Positions 9,501-17,300 of a DNA stretch of 34,544 bases are shown one piece after another. Position 1 is the stretch's first letter. Each line of letters begins with the position of its first letter. The stretch is from an uncultured bacterium (GTDB lineage: Bacteria > Verrucomicrobiota > Verrucomicrobiia > Verrucomicrobiales > V1-33). The translations under genes were made by a program, and so were the position numbers. A model generated the notes under the pieces. That model saw nothing but the letters and a program-made list of their open reading frames with translations, did not search any database and was not told the DNA's origin. Location: positions 1-34,544 of the forward strand of contig CAJBME010000340.1 in NCBI GenBank assembly GCA_903954065.1. Reading direction: 5' to 3'.

Positions 9501-10704
9501 CCCCCGGACGATGGGTCTGCGGGTTGCGCGTAATTAACTGCGACTGTCCGCCCGCTTTCACCGCACCCAATTCCTGCCCGTCCGTCACATCCAGCCGCCA
9601 GATTTGCTGAGCCCCACCCTCAATCACATCCCGGAACGTCAGATGGCCCCCATCCTCGTCCAACCACAACTCGCGCTGCATCCTCGGCGCCGCCGGCTTC
9701 TCCATCCCCATGCCCCGCAGCTTTTCCTCCAAACGAAATCCCGCCTCCGTCTTCCAAGCAAAAACCGGCCACGTCCGCCATTCCGACGGAAACGTCGTCT
9801 GACTCGCATCCACCGGCACCAGCCCCACACACTCGACCACCCGCAGCGACGGATCACCCTGCCACGCCACTAACTCGTCCGCCACCAGTGGACGCACGCC
9901 CTCCGCATAAGCAAAGGTCTCGAGTGATTGCGTGCGAAAAGCCGTGATGCTCACCGTCCACGTCCCCGGCCTGACCTGCACTTTCAACAACCCGCGGTCG
10001 TCCACCAAACAGGGCAGCGGACTGGCTACCTTCGCCACCCGCCACCCGTCAGGCAGCACATACCCCAGCTCCGCCTCGCGGCTTTTTCCTGTCACCGTCA
10101 ACTCAACCGAAGTCGTCAACCACATCGGAACCCCGTCCGCAAGCAACCGATACACCTTGATACCTAACTGGTCCTGATCCGCCTGCTCCGAAGGAGGGCG
10201 CTGCAGCCACAACAACCCCTGAGCATCCCAGTTCGGTGACTCCACCCGCTGACCGTTCACCACCAGCGTCATCACCCCAATCGTCTGCGGTAAGGTCACA
10301 TGCTCAGGTAAAACATCCCAACGCCACCTTCCCTCAATCTGATGCGCCCCCGGAAGCAGCTTCACCCCCGGCGCCGCCCCACGCAGCGTAACCGGTACCA
10401 CCTGCCCATTCACCCGCACTTCCTGCGGCCATTGCCCGTCACCGCCCGGCAACATCACCCACGCCTCATCATAAACCACCACCCCCAACTCAAACCGCCC
10501 GCCATCAGACTGAACGTCTAACTGCAACGTCGATGGCCATACCGCCTGCCGACCAGCCGCATTGTCAAATCGCGCCGGACTCTGCCGCGTCGACTCGTCA
10601 GCCAACACCCATTCTTTCCACGGCTGCAAGGCCGGTGGAATCGCCAGCTCGGCGCCAGCCAGCGTGGAAAGGCTCACCAGTAACAGGAACAGAAGTCGAT
10701 GCAT
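6574..10704 (-). CDS. Giant multi-spanning envelope protein with two extracytoplasmic halves
   Basis: About 1376 residues from the ATG at 10704 (MHRLLFLLLVSLSTLAGAE, a clean signal peptide); an ATG five codons upstream (10719) is the alternative. In the numbering of the longer form, a beta-rich extracytoplasmic domain (about 25-460) is followed by a hydrophobic cluster (468-556), a short polar loop, a helix at 662-680 with FFRRR after it, and another at 703-720. A second long polar domain follows (725-1175), then four C-terminal membrane helices (about 1178-1195, 1207-1230, 1250-1270, 1310-1333) and a Pro/Ala tail. The two extracytoplasmic halves look similar in style, each with beta segments ending in Trp- and Pro-rich loops. 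No catalytic motif is recognised. It is the last gene of the esterase operon, 56 bases after the preceding stop, suggesting a role at the envelope in the same process. Confidence 0.8.
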   Translation of the reverse strand: MHRLLFLLLVSLSTLAGAELAIPPALQPWKEWVLADESTRQSPARFDNAAGRQAVWPSTLQLDVQSDGGRFELGVVVYDEAWVMLPGGDGQWPQEVRVNGQVVPVTLRGAAPGVKLLPGAHQIEGRWRWDVLPEHVTLPQTIGVMTLVVNGQRVESPNWDAQGLLWLQRPPSEQADQDQLGIKVYRLLADGVPMWLTTSVELTVTGKSREAELGYVLPDGWRVAKVASPLPCLVDDRGLLKVQVRPGTWTVSITAFRTQSLETFAYAEGVRPLVADELVAWQGDPSLRVVECVGLVPVDASQTTFPSEWRTWPVFAWKTEAGFRLEEKLRGMGMEKPAAPRMQRELWLDEDGGHLTFRDVIEGGAQQIWRLDVTDGQELGAVKAGGQSQLITRNPQTHRPGVEVRDRALSLEAVGRSPVGSVMPATGWETVAGEVRCEWHLPPGWRLLALFGAEWVEGDWLTAWSLLDVFFLLIFSLAVQRLWGWRAGVVAFAAFVLSYHEPGAPRWTWLLVLVVLVAGRALAGTGYRWVRRWPVVVGMAVLALLWVLVPFVTRQVTGLLYPQLESIADGSRWNMAPRMATAELSYSSVSSMEKSRDDSGSQEQVVLNSNLRYEQNAQIQTGPAVPNWRWRSVSYGWDGPVAVGQTIRPVLLSSGWQRVLIVIRLMLLGVLLYYFFRRRNGSGLAAAPSVSEGSSWRPAVPSVVGLLCGVWMMGGATGRLSAQELDQAVARPAAVVQTTDSAVLPSAEWLTALRDRLLKPSDAFPRAAEIPRARLKLDRRQMSLVLDVHAAVETAVPLPGRLPSWSPLAVRLDGKPAPALQRMDGHVWVVVPAGVHEVEVTGVLPPGPEWEWAFLLAPRQVEIEAPGWTVTGVRPNGVPENQVFFSEQQAGGESAAAYDRRDFQPVVAIERHLELGLVWQVRTTARRLTDKGAAIALTIPLLPTERLLTSSLTVTGPRVEVRFGAQDEVVEWRSELTPQAALVLAAEVTDRWVERWYLEASPVWHVSLQGVAPLYEGETGSLIPVWRPWPGETVTLVATQPEAVAGQTMTVREVTHETMLGGYQRSATLTLDVQASIGHEMGIGLPSGAEVTGLTSGGQRMPVRMNNDQVMIPIRPGEQLITLQWTKAEPLPWHATVEALRLPVAAANVRSTVAMPAQRWVLWAHGPQRGPAVRFWALLVCALIFAWGLGSLPLRTLKRWEWALLVMGLTQTSLIASFGFIVWLFAVAGRGTASVQQWPRWCFNLMQLVLALGAFMAALVLVSVLHAGLLGSPHMFISGEGSSTGLLRWFQARSGPELPVPGVVSVSIWFYRLFMLAWALWLAFALLRWVQWGWQQVTAGGVWKSKPRRQVPPELPGAAVAAVATESPAPPAGPTA

Positions 10705-10760
10705 GATGGGATTGTACACCCATCACCGTCGCCCCGCCCATCAGAAAACAAGCGGCCCGG

Positions 10761-13745
10761 TCACTCTGTGACCGCCACCTCGCAAAACGTCAGCGCTGCC
10801 AGCCCGTTAACCCCAAGCAGTAGCGTCTCCTGACTCCAAGACGCACTGTCAAGATAACTGATCGTGGCCGCCCCCGCTGGAGCTGGATCACGGAGTTTGA
10901 GAATCAACGAATCCCCGCGGACCTCACCGCTGACGATGGCATCCGGCCGGCCGTTGCACTTGAACTGACCGCTCAACGCCTCATCCCACACCACCGGCTG
11001 GTCAAACTCCAACACCAGCGACGTCCGCGCCGCATCAGCAAACGTCGCACGAAGCAAGTTCGGCGGCGTGATGCTCTCAGAGAAATCAACCCCATAATGA
11101 TCGCGCTCAACCAGCGGCGCCACCAGACGCGCGATTTCCGCGTACCCAGCCGCCGGATAATGACACCCCCCCGGGGGCACAATTCCAAGGGTCGACATAA
11201 TGCTCACCATGGAAAAATCCTTCGGAAGCGAGCGCTGCACTTCGCGCAACCGATTGTCCGATCCCTCTACCCCCATGCTGCACGCTTTGGGCCAGATCTG
11301 AAACATGTGCACATGCTGCAGATTGGGGAAATCCTGTTTCCATGATCCCGCCAGAGCATGAAAATACTCCCGGTACGTCTCCCAGCCAAAGCCGCCACTC
11401 GGACCATCCGCCCCTTGATCATTTTCCCCCTGATGCCACAAAAGCCCGCGAATACCATGCGTCAGTCCGGCCGCGCGCACCCGCCACAGCAGACGTCCAT
11501 AAATACTGGTCACATCGGTCGGATCACTCTCCGACCGCTGATGCTGATCAATGCGCGTCCCCCCCACCGCACCATTCAAAATGCACACCGGAACCATTTG
11601 GGAATCAACCAGCCTCCGACCCAACTCCATCCCCCAATACCCAATCTCCGCCAGTCCATCCGGACCGCGGGCCACCGCTTGCGCCCACGCCCGCCCACGC
11701 GCCGATTCAGGATTCCCGGTGGTCGCGCCAAACGTTCGCACCCATCGATGAGGCGCCGGAGCAGGCGCATCACCCCAGTCGGTGGACACCGCATTCGACT
11801 GGCCATTGATGATAAAAGCATCTCCGCACACCAAGTCATTCACCGTCTCCAACAGGCGGCCATCCACCCCCCATTCCGCTCGATACGCGACCAGTCCCGC
11901 CTTCATTGGCACCGAAAAAGCAAACTTTCGATCCGCTGCAACTTCGCGTTCCTGCTCGACCACCAGCGTCTCGCCGGCAAAGACCTTGAGAAAAACCTTC
12001 TTACCTGGGCCGGGCAGCGAACCGTTCCACACCAGGGTGCCGTGACCGCGGTCATCGCGGGCATAAAACTGACCATCGACCGGTCGTTCATCCGCTCCCG
12101 GCACGGGGACTACCCATGGATCGCGCGCCGGCTCCGTGATTTTGATGGCGACCGAGCGGGTAGTGGGCGAACCGCCGTTGCTCGCCGCCAGCGTCACCGT
12201 CACCACGCCGCTGCCCATGGACCGGATCAACGTCAATCGTTCTCCCTCCGCCTTCTTGATGACCGCAGGACCAGACACCTGCCACTTGAACTCCATGGCT
12301 CCTCCGCGCGGCGACGACGCCTCACCGACCTCACCCATGACCGGCTGCAAAGAAAGCGGCGTGCGTCCATCCCACTCCGCCGGCGCGCTCAGCGTAAAGA
12401 CCGGCTCCGGAATAGCCTCGCGAATCGTCAGGGGAATCGACAACACTCTCATTCCCTCAGGATAAAGCGCCCGCACTTCTAGCACTCCCGAGGCATCAGC
12501 CGTGACACGTCCCGCATCATAAGCGTGTTTCAAAGAATTGACGGCGACCACCGTCTCCTTTCCGTCGCGACGCAAGACCCAAGAAATTTTCCGTGCCCCC
12601 ACCGCCGTGGCCACGAACGACGCCGTCTCACCTTCCTTGAGCACCGCCTCTGCTGGCGAAACCGAGAACTCGGATCCCGACCGGACCAGCGGTCCAGTCA
12701 ATGATCCCAAAGGTTTTTGATTTTCATACTGCAACCGTACCCAAGCCGCAGACCGCACGACTTTGGACACACGCACTTCATCCAGATCGCCGACAAACGT
12801 GTAATTGTGGTACCACCCGCCCAGCCACAGGCGTGCCGGCTCGCGAATCTTCAGCGGCGCCGATGGACCTTCACTCACACCGTCCAACACTCCGTTGACG
12901 TACAAACGCGAATTCCCCTTCTCATACGTGTGCATGACATGGACCCAGTCGCCCACGGGCACTCGACTCCGTCCCTTAACGTCCGCTCCGGAAAAATAAC
13001 ACTCCATCGCCACATGCGGAGGACTGCGGAAATTCATCATTACTTTGCCTTGCCCCTCCTCATTACCCCACGCCATCACCGTGACGTTGGGCGTCTCCGG
13101 CCGGAACCACGCCTCCGAACTGTGCGACCCCGCCCCCACCGGATACCCAGCAATCGCCTCACCACCAAATACCCCCTTTCCACCCGCCAGATGACGCGCC
13201 GCCCCAATCACTCCCGCCACCGCCGTCGTGCCCGCATCCGTGCTGGCCACCGTGCCCACTTCATCGTCCACCCCTGCCCCCAAATGCCAGACACTTAAGT
13301 AGCCATTCGATTCATTAAAAACCGCCCGACCCGAGGACTCGCCCGCCACCTCATCACGCCCCCAAAACACTCGGACTTCCTGCGTCGCATCCCCCTTAAT
13401 CACCGGCACCCGCACCCAGACGCTGGCTTCACCCCGGTCCGGTGACCAGTCTTCAATCTGATACGCCAATGGACTCCCATCCGTCGTGGCAAACCGCAGA
13501 TCCTCGCCACCCGGTCGCGCTTGCGAGAAATCAAACGAGTCCGCCCGTAGCCGGATCAATACCGGAAAATCATGTACGACCTCGCCAGCCGGCAGCCCCG
13601 CCCCGTCCGCCGTCGTCACCAGAAAAATCGAAGCCCCATGGCGCCAGCCGTCATAAGGACCAGCGGCCCGGACGGTCGGCCCGCCCGCCAGGGCCAATGC
13701 CAGCGCTAGAGAAAGTGTGAAAGCAGAGATGACGTTCATGATCAT
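10761..13745 (-). CDS. Secreted DUF2341/LamG/SGNH sialate O-acetylesterase-like protein
   Basis: 994 residues with an N-terminal signal (ISAFTLSLALALALAGG...VRAAG). Domains in order: DUF2341 (about 35-130), LamG/concanavalin-like sandwich (about 145-335, with WVHVMHTYEKGNSRLYVNG), Ig-like or PKD-like segments (about 355-540), then an SGNH hydrolase of the sialate O-acetylesterase (SASA) type (about 560-885). Catalytic blocks: IINGQSNA with Ser650, NGAVGGTRID (724-733), LLWHQGEND (768-776) and GGCHYPAAGYAEIA with His862. The Asp normally three residues before this His is Gly. A C-terminal beta domain follows. The SASA family removes O-acetyl groups from sialic acid or other sugars; the substrate here is unknown. 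It lies 17 bases after the GNAT gene and is paralogous to residues 310-1290 of the upstream 1519-residue protein. Confidence 0.9.
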   Translation of the reverse strand: MIMNVISAFTLSLALALALAGGPTVRAAGPYDGWRHGASIFLVTTADGAGLPAGEVVHDFPVLIRLRADSFDFSQARPGGEDLRFATTDGSPLAYQIEDWSPDRGEASVWVRVPVIKGDATQEVRVFWGRDEVAGESSGRAVFNESNGYLSVWHLGAGVDDEVGTVASTDAGTTAVAGVIGAARHLAGGKGVFGGEAIAGYPVGAGSHSSEAWFRPETPNVTVMAWGNEEGQGKVMMNFRSPPHVAMECYFSGADVKGRSRVPVGDWVHVMHTYEKGNSRLYVNGVLDGVSEGPSAPLKIREPARLWLGGWYHNYTFVGDLDEVRVSKVVRSAAWVRLQYENQKPLGSLTGPLVRSGSEFSVSPAEAVLKEGETASFVATAVGARKISWVLRRDGKETVVAVNSLKHAYDAGRVTADASGVLEVRALYPEGMRVLSIPLTIREAIPEPVFTLSAPAEWDGRTPLSLQPVMGEVGEASSPRGGAMEFKWQVSGPAVIKKAEGERLTLIRSMGSGVVTVTLAASNGGSPTTRSVAIKITEPARDPWVVPVPGADERPVDGQFYARDDRGHGTLVWNGSLPGPGKKVFLKVFAGETLVVEQEREVAADRKFAFSVPMKAGLVAYRAEWGVDGRLLETVNDLVCGDAFIINGQSNAVSTDWGDAPAPAPHRWVRTFGATTGNPESARGRAWAQAVARGPDGLAEIGYWGMELGRRLVDSQMVPVCILNGAVGGTRIDQHQRSESDPTDVTSIYGRLLWRVRAAGLTHGIRGLLWHQGENDQGADGPSGGFGWETYREYFHALAGSWKQDFPNLQHVHMFQIWPKACSMGVEGSDNRLREVQRSLPKDFSMVSIMSTLGIVPPGGCHYPAAGYAEIARLVAPLVERDHYGVDFSESITPPNLLRATFADAARTSLVLEFDQPVVWDEALSGQFKCNGRPDAIVSGEVRGDSLILKLRDPAPAGAATISYLDSASWSQETLLLGVNGLAALTFCEVAVTE

Positions 13746-13762
13746 TAATAAATTAGATTCAG

Positions 13763-14314
13763 CTATTCGACCTTATACAAAGTGAGTCCGCGCGCCAGAT
13801 AGTTTCTGATCGCCATCGGGTGATCCAGCGTGCAGGTATGCAGCCAGACTCGGCTGGGCCGCATCTCCCATGCGGCTTCCAACGCGCGAGTGAGGAGAAC
13901 TCCGCCCCACCCGCGCCCGATAAAGGCCGGCAATAACCCGAAATACATCACTTCCACTTCGTCCGGCTCAGCAGTGCGACACAACTCGTAATACCCAGCG
14001 GGCGAACCGTCATACGTGGCGGCAAATGTCCGCAACTGCGGAGATTCCACGTACTCGCGCCATTGCTCGTCGCTCCAGACGCGCTTGTCATTCCACTGCC
14101 ACTCAGCCCCCACCGCCTCATACAAAAACCGATTGAACCGCCACTGCGGCACCGTGCACTCACGAATCTGAAACCGCGGGTCCGAAGAAAATTTCGGACG
14201 CAGCGCCCGAGCGTCACGCATTTCCAAATACGAAACAATCACCGGCGACCGCGCCGCCGGGCCAGAGACAACCCGTGATGCAGGTGATGCCAGCATGGAC
14301 AAAGGATGAACCAT
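13763..14314 (-). CDS. GNAT-family N-acetyltransferase
   Basis: About 183 residues from the ATG at 14314; an ATG at 14341 would overlap the upstream gene by 19 bases, and one at 14296 is also possible. The core shows the GNAT pattern: a beta strand VEVMYFGLLP followed by the acetyl-CoA loop GRGWGGVLLTRALEAAW, and a C-terminal RVWLHTCTLDHPMAIRNYLARGL that matches motif B (strand plus the 'NpxAxxxYerxGF'-like end). It transfers an acetyl group from acetyl-CoA to an amine; the substrate cannot be read from the sequence. No signal peptide, so presumably cytoplasmic. It sits between two secreted acetylesterase genes and is tightly linked to both, so cotranscription is likely. Confidence 0.85.
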   Translation of the reverse strand: MVHPLSMLASPASRVVSGPAARSPVIVSYLEMRDARALRPKFSSDPRFQIRECTVPQWRFNRFLYEAVGAEWQWNDKRVWSDEQWREYVESPQLRTFAATYDGSPAGYYELCRTAEPDEVEVMYFGLLPAFIGRGWGGVLLTRALEAAWEMRPSRVWLHTCTLDHPMAIRNYLARGLTLYKVE

Positions 14315-14322
14315 CGACCCGA

Positions 14323-17300
14323 CTACGGCGCGACTTTCCACGCTTTCAGGACCGCTGCCATCCCGACCGGATCATGCGCGGCCAGCTCATCACGGGTAAA
14401 TGGATAAAAATCATTCGTCGAAAACACCGCCTCCGTCAGCTCCGCAAAATATTCCATTTGATTGGTCATCGCATACGCCGGCTCCATCGTCTCAGGTCGA
14501 CCCTGCCCGTGGCGGCGCGCCACCCGATCGTAAAGCTTCCGCTCCTTCGCCTGCTCAAACGCCGCCATGATGCTGGGGTCATCGAATCCAAGCTCCCGGT
14601 CGTGGTAGGCATGGGCCAGTTCATGCAGCGCAAAATTCGGCATCCGGCTGGTTTCACGCTCGAAGATGCGGGCATTGGTGAATTCCACGCCTTTGACCAT
14701 GGCTGGATTCCGACCGTTCGCCTGCAGCCAGTCTGCCCCCGGATGGTACTCGGCGCGCCCAGGCACCAGCGAGTACTCAGAAGAAAACCACAAGGGTACC
14801 AGCTGCAGGCGCGCCCGCACTGGCGCCGGCACCACTCGGCAGATTTCCTGTAGCTGCCGTTGCAAGAGCGGCATGGCCGCCTCCACCGCCTCCGGATGCC
14901 GGGCCCGCAGCTCATCGCTCAGGTGCACCGTCCAGCCTTCCACCGTCCGCGTCTCATACCCGTCCGGACTCTGGGGCAACAACCGCACCATTTTCTGCCC
15001 TTTTTCGTCCGCCGCCGTTACCGGCACGTCACAAAATGCCAGAGCCGGCACTCCGTTGCGGCCACGCCACAAATTCACCGGCGATCCATCCCAGTCCCGC
15101 CCCGATAAATACCCGATCACCGTCGCCTCCGATCTGCCCGCCAACTGCAGCCTGATCGTGTACCCCTCACTGCGGCCGGCCCGCACCGGCGCCACATCGC
15201 GACCGAAGTAAATCAACCGCTCCATCCCATCGTGCCACACCATGGGCTGACCGAAATCGAGCACAATTTCATCCCGCGCCTCACTCGTAAAAACCGCACT
15301 GCGAAGGCTCGGTGCCGTCACCTCCTGTTCGGGCATCCATCCATAATGATCCTGCTCCAGAAGCGGACTCATCAGCTCGGCAATTTGCGCATACCCCTCA
15401 AGATCAAAGTGACACAACCCACGACCGCTGGACCCGCTGACGATCCCCATCGTCGACATGATCCTCAGATTGGAATAAAGCGAGGGCAAGGTGCGCTGCA
15501 CCTCCAACAGCATATCGCCCGCATGCGTCCCTCCCATATTGCAGCCGCTGGGCCAGATCTGCCAAACGTAATAGTTCTGAATGTTAGGGTAATCCTGCTT
15601 CCAAGCCGCCGTGAGATCAATAAAATATTGCTGATAGGTCTTCCAGTCGTAGTCGCCCGTCGGCGAAGCCGCCCCTTGATTGTTCTCCCCCTGATGCCAG
15701 AGCACAGCCCGGACACCATGAGTCAGCCGAGCCGCCCGCAACCGGCTCAACAACCGGCCGTAAAGAGTCGAGGGATCATCCGGCCGCGCGTCATCACGCT
15801 GATGCTGATCAATGCGAGTACCACCCACCGCGCCATTCATAATACAAATCGGTATTTTGTAAGTTTCCACCAGCCGGCGGGCCAGCACCATCCCCCAAGC
15901 GCCAATCTGATGGTTCCCGTAATCCGGTCGACCCCAAATATGAGTACGGACCGCCTGGCCCCAGGCCCCACGTCCCGTTCCATCATACTGGTTGCCATAA
16001 CTTCGAATCCATTCATCCCCGGCCACCGGCTCATCTTCAGCCGGTCCATTGTTCGGACCGGTGGCTTCCGCATTCGACTGACCCTGAATAATATAAACAT
16101 CACCACAGACTAGCCCTCCCGCCGTGCGGACCACCGTTTCCACCCCGCCCGAACGCGTGCCAAAAACCGCCGTGTAACGCACCAATCCCGGCGCCAGCGG
16201 AATGGCAAACGCATACCCCCCGTCCGCCGCCGGAGGCTGGCTTTCCTGATGCACCAGCGCCCTCCCAGCCCCGTAAAGCTTGAGAAAAACTTCTTCCACC
16301 CCCGCCTCCACCCGCCCGCGGTCGTGCAGCAGTCCGTGATTCCGGTCGTTCCGCGCGTAAAACTGCCCCTCTTCCGGATGCTCGTCCCGCTCCGGTGTGC
16401 GCACCACCCACTCGTCCCCCGCCGGCTCGATTACCTCCAGCCGCACGTCGGCCGCCGTGCCGGACCCACCATTATCAAGTACCAGCCTCACCGAGATCAT
16501 CCCCGAAAATTGCGATCGATGCAGCACCAGCCGGTCAGATGCCACGTGCTTGATGACCGCCCCGCCATGCACACTCCAGGCATACCGAAGCACCCCAGCT
16601 CCAGCCGCGGTCATGGCCTCAAGATTCGTGATCACGGGCACGATCTCAATCGTATCACGTCCATTCCACGACGCCGGCGCCCGCAAGCTCACCACCGGCT
16701 CAGGAATCGCTTCGGTCATCGTCACCGGGACATTCAACACTTTGACCCCATCGTCATACACCGCTTTTAATTGCAAGGTGGCACGCCGGTCGCCCGCCAG
16801 CCGCCCAGCCTCAAGCTCATAGGCCAGCCGGTCGACGGCCACGATTGTTTCCGCGTCGCCTTCTTTTAGGATCCAGTAAATTTTGCGCGCGCCGCCGGCT
16901 TGAGCGGTCACGGTCGCCGTCCCGCCTTCAGGCACGGTAAGAGCGGCCGGTGTGACAGAAAATTCATTTCCGGGCGACCGCAAGATACCCACGAGCGATT
17001 GCCGTGGTTTTTGATTCTCATAATGCGCCCGCAGCCAGTCGGCCGAATGCGCCCGCCGCGAGACGCGCACTTCATCCATGTCGCCGACATACGCATACTC
17101 GCCGCGCATTCCGCCCAACGTCAGCTGTACATCATTCATCATCGACATGGCCGCGGGATGCCGATGGCTGCCGACCAACCGGCCGTTGACATACAGCGAG
17201 CTCACCCCGGCGTCATAAGTGGCCGCCAGATGCGTCCACTGACCCAGAGCCAACGGCTCCAATCCTGCCACCCCGGCCGGCCCGTCCGAGGCCCACGACG

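Noticed and set aside
11358..12482. 374-codon plus-strand open frame opposite the SGNH esterase gene
   Set aside because: Arg/His/Pro-rich shadow of a gene with clear domains on the minus strand; no recognisable fold.
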